DNA of 64,000 bases from Pseudoalteromonas marina (GCF_000238335.3 NZ_AHCB03000010.1:1-64000), one strand, 5' to 3'. Shown: positions 53,278 to 63,058, counted from the first letter of the stretch. Program-made: numbers and translations. The notes: a model not told the origin generated them from the letters alone.

Positions 53278-55059
53278 ATGACGAATAATTTATTACTTAA
53301 GCCAATCCGCAATACACTTATCAGCATGACGCTTTTATGTACTTTAAGTGCCTGTCAAACCACAAACTATAACGCCGATAGTCAGTTTACAGCGGTTGCA
53401 GATAGCATTGTTGATTACCGACAAAGTTCCAGCCCTTACGGCAACATTGAGGGTGTTAATGGTTATTTGTTAGCGAATCTATCGCCTGAGTTTTTAGAGC
53501 AGCAATACAATAAAAAAACTCAGTTCTTGGCTGAGCTAGACGCCTTAGATGCAGCGTCCCTGAGTGATGAAAACCAAATAAACTTCAGTATTATTCGTGC
53601 TCAAGTACAAAACAGCGTTGACGAATATGTATTTAATACTCATTACATGCCGCTAACTTCTGAGTACGGTTTTCATTCTGGCTTATCGTATATTGTAAAC
53701 AGCAGCCAATATAAAACACTGCAAAATTATCAAACCTATTTAGCACGTTTGGCTCAGGTCCCTCGCTTTTTTGAACAAAATATTTATTGGATGAAAAAAG
53801 GTCTTGAAACAGGTTTAACGCAACCTAAAGCGGTGCTTGAAGGGTACGAAGAATCAATATCAGCCTATATAGTTGAGGATGTTACAACGTCTGAATTTTA
53901 TAAACCTTTTTTAAAAAATAACGCAGGCTTGCCAGAGAGTGAGTTTAAATCACTTCAGCAGCAGGCGCAGTCTGTAATAAAAGATAAAGTAATTGAATCA
54001 TATAAAAATTATTTAGCTTTTTTTACACAGGAGTATCGCCCTGGTGCGCGCACTTCGATAGGTATTTCAAATACGCCAAACGGCGAATCGTTTTATAAAA
54101 ATAGAGCTAAATATTACACCACTACCGAGATGACCCCTAAAGAGATACACGAGCTGGGGTTAAAAGAAGTTGCACGCATTCGCGGCGAAATGGAAGCCAT
54201 TATAAAAGAAGTCGAGTTTGAGGGAACATTTGCAGAGTTCATTCACTTTTTACGAACCGATCCGCAATTTTATGCAACCACACCGGAGGAGCTACTTAAA
54301 GAGGCAGCATATATAGCAAAAAAAATGGACGCACAACTGCCTAAGCTGTTTCATACCTTGCCTCGTAAACCGTATGGTGTTGCGCCGGTACCCGCGAGCA
54401 TAGCGCCCAAATACACAACGGGTCGCTACTCAGGTTCAAATAGAGATGATGAGGCGGGCTATTATTGGGTGAATACGTACGCACTTGATAAACGCCCACT
54501 GTATGTATTAGAAGCGCTCACTTTGCACGAAGCGGTACCGGGTCATCATTTACAAATATCATTAAATGCAGAATTAGAAACCTTGCCACGTTATCGTCGA
54601 GATGCGTATTTATCGGCATTCGGTGAAGGTTGGGGGCTTTACTCTGAGTACTTAGGCATTGAAGCGGGCTTTTATCAAAGTCCTTATAGCCGATTTGGTC
54701 GTTTAACTTACGAAATGTGGCGAGCTGCTCGTTTAGTGGTAGACACCGGTATGCACATGTATGGTTGGAGCAGAGAGCGCGCTATGCAGTTTATGAGCGA
54801 AAATACAGCGTTGTCGTTACACAATGTGAAAACCGAAACCGATCGCTATATAACTTGGCCTGGCCAAGCACTGTCATACAAAATTGGTGAGCTTACGATT
54901 AAACGTTTACGTAAAGAGGCTGAGCAAGCTCTTGGGCAAAGTTTTGATATTAGGGAGTTTCACCATCAGGTATTACGCCATGGCTCTGTCCCTTTATCTG
55001 TTTTAGAGGCGCAAGTACGTTTATATATTAATGAAGAGTTAGCCAAACAGAAGAGTTAG
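53278..55059 (+). CDS. DUF885 family lipoprotein, putative zinc peptidase
   Basis: This is a 593-residue lipoprotein (lipobox LSAC, Cys near 25). It belongs to DUF885, a family of predicted metallopeptidases. The zinc motif is LHEAVPGHHLQ (HExxxGHH region near 415), with the downstream Glu in FGEGWGLYSEYLG. QALSYKIGELTIKRLR and FHHQVLRHGSVPLSVLE near the end are typical. It is probably in the periplasm, attached to a membrane, and degrades peptides. No clear ribosome site precedes the ATG at 53278. A terminator follows. Confidence 0.88.
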   Translation: MTNNLLLKPIRNTLISMTLLCTLSACQTTNYNADSQFTAVADSIVDYRQSSSPYGNIEGVNGYLLANLSPEFLEQQYNKKTQFLAELDALDAASLSDENQINFSIIRAQVQNSVDEYVFNTHYMPLTSEYGFHSGLSYIVNSSQYKTLQNYQTYLARLAQVPRFFEQNIYWMKKGLETGLTQPKAVLEGYEESISAYIVEDVTTSEFYKPFLKNNAGLPESEFKSLQQQAQSVIKDKVIESYKNYLAFFTQEYRPGARTSIGISNTPNGESFYKNRAKYYTTTEMTPKEIHELGLKEVARIRGEMEAIIKEVEFEGTFAEFIHFLRTDPQFYATTPEELLKEAAYIAKKMDAQLPKLFHTLPRKPYGVAPVPASIAPKYTTGRYSGSNRDDEAGYYWVNTYALDKRPLYVLEALTLHEAVPGHHLQISLNAELETLPRYRRDAYLSAFGEGWGLYSEYLGIEAGFYQSPYSRFGRLTYEMWRAARLVVDTGMHMYGWSRERAMQFMSENTALSLHNVKTETDRYITWPGQALSYKIGELTIKRLRKEAEQALGQSFDIREFHHQVLRHGSVPLSVLEAQVRLYINEELAKQKS

Positions 55060-55087
55060 CCTACAAATGGTTAATTCTTGAATGCAT

Positions 55088-55126
55088 AAAAGTGTTATGT
55101 CATGTTGGACATAGCACTTTTTTATT
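55088..55126 (+). terminator. Terminator between DUF885 gene and the FMN protein
   Basis: AAAGTGTTATGTC pairs with GGACATAGCACTTT (one wobble) around ATGTT, followed by seven T. Its position also argues against any start codon of the next gene inside it. Confidence 0.88.
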
Positions 55127-55146
55127 TTTACAGCAGCGGATCACCA

Positions 55147-56628
55147 ATGAACAACTTTATAATGTTTAGTATTGACGTATTTGCGAGTCTATTTATTGTT
55201 TTTTTAGGCTTATTAGTTTTAATTGTGGCCGTTTTTTATATCCGCGATGTTACACAAACAAAGCATGCAATTAGGCGAAATTACCCTGTAATTGGACGCT
55301 TTAGGTATTTTTTTGAACGTCAAGGCGAGTTTTTTAGACAATACTTTTTTGCCCTCGACAGGGAAGAAATGCCTTTTAATCGTGCCGAACGTAGTTGGGT
55401 TTATCGCGCTGCAAAAAATGTAGACCGTACCGCGGCATTTGGATCTACACAAAGTTTAGAGGTCACAGGTACAGTAATGTTTATGAACTGCGCCTTCCCT
55501 ACGCTTGATGAAGAAGCGCTTGCGCCAAGTGAAATAACGCTTGGTCCCTATTGCCAAACACCTTATTCAACCAATTCTTTATTTAACGTATCGGGAATGA
55601 GCTTTGGTGCGCTATCTAAGCCCGCTGTGCGTGCTCTTTCTAAAGGGGCAAAGCTCGCGGGTTGTTGGATGAACACGGGGGAGGGGGGCTTGAGCCCTTA
55701 TCATCTTGAAGGTGGCGCAGATTTAGTTTTTCAAATTGGTACTGCTAAATACGGGGTACGCGATGAAAATGGCCAGCTCAGTATCGAAAAACTCAAACAG
55801 ATTGCAGCACACGAGCAGGTTAAAATGTTTGAGCTTAAAATGAGCCAAGGTGCTAAACCTGGTAAGGGAGGCATGCTACCTGGGCGCAAAGTGAATGCTG
55901 AAATAGCAAAAATACGCGGTATTCCTGAGGGCGAAGATTCTATTAGTCCCAATGGGCACCCTGAAATTAAAAACCCCAGTGATATTCTCGATATGATTGC
56001 GACGGTACGAAATACCACAGGTAAACCAACTGGCTTTAAGGCCGTTATTGGTGCATATGGCTGGTTAGAAACCTTATTTGCAGAAATTAATCACCGTGGT
56101 ATTGAGTCTGCTCCTGATTTTATTACCATTGATAGTGCTGACGGTGGAACTGGTGCTGCTCCTCAGCCCTTAATGGATTCTGTGGGATTACCACTTCGTG
56201 AAAGTTTACCGCTAGTAGTCAATATGCTTGAAAAACACGGACTGCGTGATCGTGTTAAAATTATTGTTTCGGGTAAGCTTATTGTGCCTTCTAAGGTTGC
56301 TTGGGCGTTAGCGCTTGGGGCCGATTTTGTTGTGTCGGCTCGCGGACATATGTTTGCATTAGGGTGTATTCAAGCAATGCAATGTAACAAAGATTCTTGC
56401 CCTACCGGTATTACTACTCATAACGAACGCTTGCAGCGCGGTTTAAACGTTGCGGATAAAGCGCAGCGAGTGGCTAACTACAATAAGTATATTCATTATG
56501 GCGCGGGGCTTATTGCTCACTCATGCGGTGTAACAAGTGCACGAGAGCTTAAACGCGAACATGTACGTATAGTTCAAGAAAGTGGCCTTTCGGAGCCATT
56601 AGATAAAATTTACGAAAATTATAAGTAG
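55147..56628 (+). CDS. FMN-binding glutamate synthase-family protein with membrane anchor
   Basis: This is a 493-residue protein from ATG 55147; a longer frame at 55102 starts within a terminator. One N-terminal membrane helix (about 5-35) is followed by a glutamate synthase-type TIM barrel: VSGMSFGALSKPAVRALSKG, NTGEGGLSPYH, LKMSQGAKPGKGGMLPG, TIDSADGGTGAAPQ, GADFVVSARGHMFALGC and Cys-rich CIQAMQCNKDSCPTG (C-x5-C-x4-C, 3Fe-4S-like). These lack the glutaminase and NADPH parts of GltB/GltD. The class is common but the reaction is not established; archaeal-type glutamate synthase chemistry or an oxidoreductase role is likely. Confidence 0.88.
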   Translation: MNNFIMFSIDVFASLFIVFLGLLVLIVAVFYIRDVTQTKHAIRRNYPVIGRFRYFFERQGEFFRQYFFALDREEMPFNRAERSWVYRAAKNVDRTAAFGSTQSLEVTGTVMFMNCAFPTLDEEALAPSEITLGPYCQTPYSTNSLFNVSGMSFGALSKPAVRALSKGAKLAGCWMNTGEGGLSPYHLEGGADLVFQIGTAKYGVRDENGQLSIEKLKQIAAHEQVKMFELKMSQGAKPGKGGMLPGRKVNAEIAKIRGIPEGEDSISPNGHPEIKNPSDILDMIATVRNTTGKPTGFKAVIGAYGWLETLFAEINHRGIESAPDFITIDSADGGTGAAPQPLMDSVGLPLRESLPLVVNMLEKHGLRDRVKIIVSGKLIVPSKVAWALALGADFVVSARGHMFALGCIQAMQCNKDSCPTGITTHNERLQRGLNVADKAQRVANYNKYIHYGAGLIAHSCGVTSARELKREHVRIVQESGLSEPLDKIYENYK

Positions 56629-56698
56629 GTTAAAATAAACAGATGTAATAGGTGCGTGTTTATTTTGAGTGGTTCCAAAAATGAAGTAAGGAAAGCGT

Positions 56699-57841
56699 GT
56701 GTTCAATAGTAAATTACCTGACGTTGGTGTGAGTATATTTAGCCAAATGAGTGAGCTGGCGAATCAGTTCTCTGCAATTAACCTTTCGCAGGGGTTTCCT
56801 GAGTTCGACACACCAAACTTTTTAAAAAGTCAGATTACTCATTATGTTCAACATGGTGTTAATCAATATTCTCCTTCAAGTGGTGTACCTAAATTACAGC
56901 AGCAAATTGCAAGTTTGATACAAAAAAAATACGCTACAGAGCTTAATGCTGCAAAGCAAATAACCATCACATCGGGGGCAACCGAAGCCCTTTTTGTTGC
57001 CATTCAAACAATAGTTCGCCCAAACGACGAAGTCATCGTATTTGACCCAGCTTATGACGCTTATAAACCCGCGATTGAGCTTGCAGGCGGGAGGTCCGTA
57101 CATATTGCATTAAAGGCCCTCGACTATACGATTAACTGGCGTAAGGTAGAGCAAAAAATTACAAAGCACACCCGCGCTATTGTCATAAACACACCTCATA
57201 ACCCAACCGCTAAAGTGATAACTCAACAAGACATTGCAGAGCTTAAGAGGTTAGTTTGTACTTACAAATTATATATTGTAAGCGATGAGGTATATGAGCA
57301 TATTACACTTGATGAGCAACCACATTTAAGTGTATTACGAGATCAAGAATTGCTCGCTCAAAGTTTTGTTATTTCGAGCTTTGGTAAAACATTTCATTGT
57401 ACAGGTTGGAAAATGGGTTATTGCATTGCCCCTGAACATTTAGCGAGCGAGTTTAGAAAAATTCATCAATATGTGACCTTTTCTAGCTTCACACCCGCTC
57501 AGCATGCATTGGCCGACATGTTAGAACAACAAAGCGAGCATGTAGATTCGCTCAGTGATTTTTATCAACAAAAGCGCGATTTACTTATACGTCATTTACT
57601 CGGCAGTCGATTTACAGTTTTACCAAGCCAAGGAACCTACTTTTTATTGCTAGATTATAGTGATGTATCTGATTTAAACGATGTTGAATTTTGCCATTGG
57701 CTAGTTGAGCAAGCAGGTGTTGCGGCAATACCTTTAAGTGTTTTTTATCAAACGCCACCGGGTGATAAAGTTATCCGCTTATGTTTTGCAAAAAATAATG
57801 AAACCCTAAAAGAGGCAGCCCATATTTTATGTCAACTTTAA
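56699..57841 (+). CDS. Methionine aminotransferase (YbdL/MtnE-like)
   Basis: This is a 380-residue class I PLP aminotransferase. It has INLSQGFPEFDTP, YSPSSGVPKLQQQIA, VINTPHNPTAKV, the Asp/Tyr segment LYIVSDEVYEHI and the Schiff-base Lys in ISSFGKTFHCTGWKMGY, as in E. coli YbdL. It starts at GTG with AAGG upstream. It prefers methionine or its keto acid (KMTB) in the family. The last 13 bases overlap the omega-amidase gene, which removes the alpha-ketoglutaramate made when Gln is the amino donor. The pair fits methionine salvage. Confidence 0.9.
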   Translation: MFNSKLPDVGVSIFSQMSELANQFSAINLSQGFPEFDTPNFLKSQITHYVQHGVNQYSPSSGVPKLQQQIASLIQKKYATELNAAKQITITSGATEALFVAIQTIVRPNDEVIVFDPAYDAYKPAIELAGGRSVHIALKALDYTINWRKVEQKITKHTRAIVINTPHNPTAKVITQQDIAELKRLVCTYKLYIVSDEVYEHITLDEQPHLSVLRDQELLAQSFVISSFGKTFHCTGWKMGYCIAPEHLASEFRKIHQYVTFSSFTPAQHALADMLEQQSEHVDSLSDFYQQKRDLLIRHLLGSRFTVLPSQGTYFLLLDYSDVSDLNDVEFCHWLVEQAGVAAIPLSVFYQTPPGDKVIRLCFAKNNETLKEAAHILCQL

Positions 57842-58602
57842 CGCTTACATTGGTGCAAAGCTCTCTTCACTGGCTTGATAAAAGCGCTAATTTAGCGATG
57901 CTTGATAAGCAGCTAGAGGCGCTAACAGAAAAGCCTGACCTTATTTTATTACCTGAAACGTTTGCCACTGGTTTTGCTATAAACCTTGACTGCGCGGAGC
58001 CAGAAAATGGCTTGGTGCTTACGTGGTTAAAACAACAAGCAAAAAAACATAATGCAGTGATTGCTGGGTCGGTGCTGGTGGCGCAAGGTAATAAAAAAGC
58101 CAACCGCTTTTATTGGGTAAAAGCATGTGGTGAAGTAATCTATTATGATAAACGCCATCTATTTCGCTTAGGAAATGAGGGAGACTATGTACTAGCAGGA
58201 AGTGAGCGAAAAGTGTTTGAAATTAATGGCTTTAAACTATTACCGCAGGTGTGCTACGACCTGCGTTTTCCGGTGTTTCAGCGCAATAAAAATGACTACG
58301 ACATAATGGTAAATGTAGCAAATTGGCCAGCGGTGCGACGCCCCGTTTGGGATACATTATTGGCAGCTCGTGCAATAGAAAATTTATGTTATGTGGTAGG
58401 GGTTAACCGTATAGGCGACGATGGCAATGGTGTTGCCCACACTGGTGGCACCGCAGTTTATAATTTTAAGGGGGAGGCATTAGCTAAGGCGGCCGATAAC
58501 ACAGAGCAGTTAGTGACAGTGACACTTGAAAAAAAACATTTAGAGGCCTTTAAAGCGGCTTTCCCTGCTTATTTAGATGCTGATACGTTTACTCTGACTT
58601 AA
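57829..58602 (+). CDS. Omega-amidase (YafV-like nitrilase superfamily)
   Basis: This is a 257-residue C-N hydrolase. The catalytic Glu is in LLPETFATGFA, Lys in YYDKRHLFRLG and Cys in LLPQVCYDLRFPVF. VNVANWPAVRRPVWDTLL is typical of YafV/Nit2 omega-amidases, which hydrolyse alpha-ketoglutaramate to 2-oxoglutarate. Start ATG overlaps the end of the aminotransferase gene by 13 bases, so expression is coupled and the metabolic link is strong. Confidence 0.93.
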   Translation: MSTLTLTLVQSSLHWLDKSANLAMLDKQLEALTEKPDLILLPETFATGFAINLDCAEPENGLVLTWLKQQAKKHNAVIAGSVLVAQGNKKANRFYWVKACGEVIYYDKRHLFRLGNEGDYVLAGSERKVFEINGFKLLPQVCYDLRFPVFQRNKNDYDIMVNVANWPAVRRPVWDTLLAARAIENLCYVVGVNRIGDDGNGVAHTGGTAVYNFKGEALAKAADNTEQLVTVTLEKKHLEAFKAAFPAYLDADTFTLT

Positions 58603-58678
58603 ATCATCTTCACATAGCACTAAACATATTAAGTGTTAAAATAGACGCTATTACATTGATTGGCGGCTAATTAGCAAT

Positions 58679-60094
58679 ATGAACACTTTAATCACTCCTG
58701 TTATTTTAGCTGGTGGTATTGGCTCTAGGTTGTGGCCTTTGTCGCGCCAAGCAATGCCTAAGCAATTTTTGCCACTATTGAATAATGAAAACTCATTATT
58801 GCAAAATACATTAAATCGCGTCTCTGGGGCTGAGTTTTCACAGCCAATTTTAGTGTGTAATGAACAGCACCGGTTTATTGCTAAAGAGCAAAGTAGTGCA
58901 GCTAATGTGTTTGGGTTGATACTAGAGCCTACAGGTAAAAATACGGCTCCTGCTATTGCACTTGCTGCCCATTACGCAATTCAAAGTGGGCTTAAAGGTC
59001 CTATGTTGGTGATGCCTGCTGATCATCATATAAAGGATTTTTCTCCGCTAACATCACAAATAAACGATGCTGTAACACTTGCAGAGCAAGGAAAGTTGGT
59101 TACTTTTTCAATTACACCTTCAATGGCCCACACTGGGTTTGGGTATATAAAGCAAGGCAGTAAAATTTCAGGCTCAAACTGTTTTGAAGTGGCCGAGTTT
59201 AAAGAAAAGCCAAACCTAGCTACGGCGCAAAAATACTTAGCTGAAGGCGGTTATAGTTGGAATAGTGGGATGTTTTTATTTACACCACAAGCCTATTTGG
59301 ATGAACTGGAACGCTTCACACCAAAAATTGCGCACAGCGTGAAGATGGCTTCTCATTTTTCACATGACTTAGGTTTTACTAGGCCCGATAGTGAACCGCT
59401 TGAGTTTTGCCCAAGTGATTCAATTGATTATGCTATTTTAGAGCGTAGTAACAATGTTGCTGTTATGCCTGTAGCACTTAAATGGAATGATGTGGGCAGC
59501 TTTAGTGCGCTTGCTAGCCTGAGCACTAAAGATAGTTATGGCAACAACAAAAGCGAAAACCATACGGCACAAAACAGTACCAATAATTTTGTTATTAGCG
59601 AACACGACCATAGTATCGCTACGCTTGGCGTAAGTGATTTAGCCATTATTCACACCCACGACGCCACACTGGTTGCCGATAAAAATAAGCTCGATGGCTT
59701 ACCTTTATTACTTAAACAATTAGCACTGAGCCAAAGCGATAAACTCAACCACCATCAGGTTGTGTATCGTCCATGGGGTAACTACCGCACTTTGGTTGAA
59801 GGTAGTGGTTTTAAAGTTAAAAAAATAACCGTTAATAGCGATGCTAAACTTTCGACGCAGCGCCATCAGCATCGTGCAGAGCATTGGGTTGTTGTATCTG
59901 GGGTGGCAGATGTGCGTATTGATGACCAAGAATTAACACTCACCCAAGATCAATCTTGTTATATTGCCGCTAAACAACTGCATAGCTTAGCGAATAACCA
60001 GCAAGTGCCGTTAATTGTTATTGAGGTACAAACGGGTATCATACTTGATGAAAATGACATTGAGCGATTTAATGATATGTACGGAAGGTATTAA
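58679..60094 (+). CDS. manC: Mannose-1-phosphate guanylyltransferase/mannose-6-phosphate isomerase
   Basis: This is a 471-residue bifunctional enzyme. The N-terminal nucleotidyltransferase has ILAGGIGSRLWPLSR, PKQFLPL, LEPTGKNTAPAIALAA, VMPADHHI, VAEFKEKPN and YSWNSGMFLF. The C-terminal isomerase half has VYRPWGNYRTLVEG, KLSTQRHQHRAEHWVVVSG and IVIEVQTG. It makes GDP-mannose for capsule, exopolysaccharide or O-antigen. It is alone here, without other polysaccharide genes. Length matches AlgA/ManC/CpsB. Confidence 0.94.
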   Translation: MNTLITPVILAGGIGSRLWPLSRQAMPKQFLPLLNNENSLLQNTLNRVSGAEFSQPILVCNEQHRFIAKEQSSAANVFGLILEPTGKNTAPAIALAAHYAIQSGLKGPMLVMPADHHIKDFSPLTSQINDAVTLAEQGKLVTFSITPSMAHTGFGYIKQGSKISGSNCFEVAEFKEKPNLATAQKYLAEGGYSWNSGMFLFTPQAYLDELERFTPKIAHSVKMASHFSHDLGFTRPDSEPLEFCPSDSIDYAILERSNNVAVMPVALKWNDVGSFSALASLSTKDSYGNNKSENHTAQNSTNNFVISEHDHSIATLGVSDLAIIHTHDATLVADKNKLDGLPLLLKQLALSQSDKLNHHQVVYRPWGNYRTLVEGSGFKVKKITVNSDAKLSTQRHQHRAEHWVVVSGVADVRIDDQELTLTQDQSCYIAAKQLHSLANNQQVPLIVIEVQTGIILDENDIERFNDMYGRY

Positions 60095-60122
60095 GCTGCT
60101 CTACTTTTTAAAGTAAACCGCT

Positions 60123-62279
60123 TTAACCTAATTCACTACGTACAAATTTTAAGTATTTCTCAAGGCTGCGTTGCCAAAGATCAAGTGCCTCATCAAGCAT
60201 GCCGTTATGAGGCTTATTGTCGAGTAGGCGGCGCTCAATTTTTTTAAGCTCCATACCGTAACGATTAAACCCTAATTGCAATGCAGTACTCGCTTGGCGG
60301 TGTAAAAGTTTAATGCACTGTTCAGGATGCTGGTCTATTAAGTCTTGGCAGCGTATCAGCTTATTACGAGCAGAGAGTACAAACTCATTATAAATAGACG
60401 ATACCTCATCCTCACTAAACGAGCTGGCGAGTGTTTCAATAGCTGTCTTATCGTACAGGGTATCTATAAGTTCTACTGCAATATTAGTGGTTTGATTTGA
60501 TTGAGAATCGCTTAATGCTTGGCGCAGTTTTTGGTGTTTAATTGGCTTACCAACAATGTCTTTTATACCCAACGCTAAGTACTCTTTAACTTCATCAGGG
60601 CTTAAACTCGCAGTAAAGGCGAGTACAGGTGTACGCTGGTTTTTGTGATCAAGGCGTTTAAGGCGTTTAAGAACTTCTTGACCTGTTAAATCGGGTAGAT
60701 TCATATCAAGTAAGACGACGTCAAAATGATGAGCTTGCATTAACTCAATGGCACTTTTACCATCTTTAGCGAGCTTAATTTTGTGTTCGTCATCGGCCAT
60801 AAACTCAATAGCAATTTTTTGGTTTAGGTCTAAATCTTCCACCAAAAGAACATCGAGCCCTGTTAAATAATCTTTTGTTTGATGGCGTTGCTCTACAAGG
60901 CTTAACTCACCCAGCGCAAAAGTAATCGTAAAGCTAAATACACTACCAGTGCCCAGTTGACTAGAAATTTCAAGGCGGCTACCGAGTTTTTCTAATAAGC
61001 GACTGGTAATTGCAAGTCCAAGACCGGTGCCGCCCTTTTCCTTGCCTGCACTACTTTGTACATAAGGCTCTGTTAAGTAGGCGATTTCTTCATTTTCGAT
61101 ACCTGGGCCTGAATCTTTAACACTCACTTTTATAGTGTGTTCTAGTTGTTTTTCTAAAACTAAATCAACTTGAATTTTTACTACGCCACGGTCAGTAAAT
61201 TTAATAGCATTACCAACTAAGTTAATAATTATTTGTCGAAGCTTTTGCTGGTCACAGTAGTAGCATGCTTGTTCAGGAATATTACATATAAGCTCAAATT
61301 TAAGCTGTTTTTGTTCTGCTAATGGGCTGAGCAATAAGCATAAGTTATTTAGCCATGTTTTAAATTCAATATCTTCTTCATAAAGGGCTTCGTCACTTTG
61401 GTCTAGACTCGCATATTCAAGTACTTTATCGACCAGTAGGTTTAGTGATTCGGCAGAATTAATAATTGCTTCGCAATAGGCTTTACTATGCGTATCGCTT
61501 GTTTGGTTCATGACCAATTGTGCACTACCTAAAATACCATTGAGTGGTGTACGTATTTCGTGACTAATAGTCGATAAAAATAGCCCTCGTATTTCTAAAT
61601 CTTTCTGCGCTTTATCGGCGAGCGTATTGAGGTGATGCTCTCGGCGTTCATTACATAACAGTGCCATACCAGCGGCATAAAACATAGGTGCTATGATGCC
61701 ATTTAAAAATAATACAGTGCTAAACCAACTGCTTGAGACGAGATCTTTTTGCTCAATTTCATTCATAAAAATTGAACGCGCAATAAAGGCTAACACCACG
61801 AGTGTTAAAATTGTAATGTATACAATACTGCCGTTGGGGTAAGGTTTACGAGCGTACTTTATAAATATAAACAGTAAAAACAAGGCTTCTGAAATATGTT
61901 GTAGGTCGGATGCGATAACACGACCAGCTAAAGAGGGATCAAAAAAACTATAATAACCAAATACCATTGCACTAAATGCGGTCACTGAACAAAGAAGCTT
62001 AAATCCAGGTCCGCGATAATCTAAAAATTGACTAATAGCAAAACAGTGCACAATAGAGGCTGCAAACATTAAGCTACACGCTGCATTTATAACAAGTAAG
62101 TTATGTGAGCTACTTACAAGCGCAAATGCAACGACAGCACATAGCATCAATACTGGATAAAAAATGTATATCAGTGTCCCTGGGGTTTGCTTATTGGTTC
62201 GCCAAGTTAAAATATTCAAAAAAGTCATTACGACAATAACGGCTATGCTGGCAAAATATAAAGTGTATGAGTCAAGCAT
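60123..62279 (-). CDS. Hybrid sensor kinase with receiver and Hpt-like tail
   Basis: This is a 718-residue membrane protein. Seven or so N-terminal helices (about 1-215) are followed by HisKA with His near 240 ([15 protein letters not shown]), HATPase (KVSVKDSGPGIENEE, GGTGLGLAIT), a receiver with Asp near 524 (DVVLLDMNLPDLTG) and a C-terminal helical domain. That last part has an Hpt-type His near 660 in LLHRQASTALQLG; the His and the Gly ten residues later fit HPt, but the usual Lys-Gly after the His is missing. The layout recalls TorS. The CsgD-like regulator upstream is the nearest possible partner; that link is inference. Confidence 0.9.
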   Translation of the reverse strand: MLDSYTLYFASIAVIVVMTFLNILTWRTNKQTPGTLIYIFYPVLMLCAVVAFALVSSSHNLLVINAACSLMFAASIVHCFAISQFLDYRGPGFKLLCSVTAFSAMVFGYYSFFDPSLAGRVIASDLQHISEALFLLFIFIKYARKPYPNGSIVYITILTLVVLAFIARSIFMNEIEQKDLVSSSWFSTVLFLNGIIAPMFYAAGMALLCNERREHHLNTLADKAQKDLEIRGLFLSTISHEIRTPLNGILGSAQLVMNQTSDTHSKAYCEAIINSAESLNLLVDKVLEYASLDQSDEALYEEDIEFKTWLNNLCLLLSPLAEQKQLKFELICNIPEQACYYCDQQKLRQIIINLVGNAIKFTDRGVVKIQVDLVLEKQLEHTIKVSVKDSGPGIENEEIAYLTEPYVQSSAGKEKGGTGLGLAITSRLLEKLGSRLEISSQLGTGSVFSFTITFALGELSLVEQRHQTKDYLTGLDVLLVEDLDLNQKIAIEFMADDEHKIKLAKDGKSAIELMQAHHFDVVLLDMNLPDLTGQEVLKRLKRLDHKNQRTPVLAFTASLSPDEVKEYLALGIKDIVGKPIKHQKLRQALSDSQSNQTTNIAVELIDTLYDKTAIETLASSFSEDEVSSIYNEFVLSARNKLIRCQDLIDQHPEQCIKLLHRQASTALQLGFNRYGMELKKIERRLLDNKPHNGMLDEALDLWQRSLEKYLKFVRSELG

Positions 62280-62350
62280 GGGTTTTCCAGCAGGTGATTT
62301 TGATTAGATTAATTAAAAATTATAAACTTAACAAGCGCTTATATTAAATA

Positions 62351-62380
62351 CAAAAACAGACACCTAAGTGTCTGTTTTTG
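62351..62380 (-). terminator. Terminator of the CsgD/VpsT-like gene
   Basis: CAAAAACAGACAC and GTGTCTGTTTTTG form a 13-base perfect stem around CTAA. It lies between the leftward regulator stop and the kinase start, so the kinase has its own promoter. Confidence 0.9.
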
Positions 62381-62401
62381 TATTTCAGTCGAAGTCAGCG
62401 T

Positions 62402-63058
62402 TTAGCGAATTTCGTCTGGTATATTTTGCTGTGCCCACGATAAAAGCTCAATACGGTTACGACACTTGGTCTTTCTAAATGCGCTGTATAAATGAGTTTT
62501 TACAGTGTGTGGGCTAATGCTAAGTTCTTCAGCAATTTCTTTGTTTTTAGAACCGTTACTCATTAATGAAATAATCGCTTTTTCTCGCTTAGTAAGTTTG
62601 ACAGGTTCAATATCGCCCTCTGTAAGCTTGTGAAGTGCGTCTTTATTAAACTGCAACATGCGATTTAATGCATTACACATGATGTCGCGACGATACCAAA
62701 GCTGATCTTCTAATAAGAGTCGAATACCTTTCATTAGCACATCTGCATTATCGGTCGTGTAAAATACACCACGAATACCGCTGAGTAGTGCTCGATTAGC
62801 AAGCTCTGGGTTTTCATCTAAGTTAAATAATATGATATCGCACTTAACACGAAGGTTTACTAGTTGTTCTTTTAATTTTCCCCACGCGTCATTGCTAGAT
62901 GTTTCAATAAAAAGTAAGCGAGTCCCTTCAGGTGTATCCAATATATTAGTACCTGTTGTAACGTCTAGTCCTTGCGTTTTTAGCAATGGCTCTAATACGT
63001 TAATACCAATAGTATTAATTGGATCTTTATCTAATAACAAAAAGGCAGAACTGCTCAT
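62402..63058 (-). CDS. CsgD/VpsT-like LuxR-family regulator
   Basis: This is a 218-residue protein. The C-terminal LuxR HTH (about 153-215) reads LTKREKAIISLMSNGSKNKE, then LSISPHTVKTHLYSAF, NRIELLSWAQQN, very close to CsgD. The N-terminal receiver is atypical: the phosphoacceptor position holds Asn79 (DIILFNL) rather than Asp. After it comes LWYRRD (W121-Y-R-R124), aligned with the W[F/L/M][T/S]R c-di-GMP motif of VpsT but with Tyr and Arg in the middle positions. It should control biofilm or surface genes, perhaps under c-di-GMP. It is a single gene with a terminator. Confidence 0.88.
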   Translation of the reverse strand: MSSSAFLLLDKDPINTIGINVLEPLLKTQGLDVTTGTNILDTPEGTRLLFIETSSNDAWGKLKEQLVNLRVKCDIILFNLDENPELANRALLSGIRGVFYTTDNADVLMKGIRLLLEDQLWYRRDIMCNALNRMLQFNKDALHKLTEGDIEPVKLTKREKAIISLMSNGSKNKEIAEELSISPHTVKTHLYSAFRKTKCRNRIELLSWAQQNIPDEIR

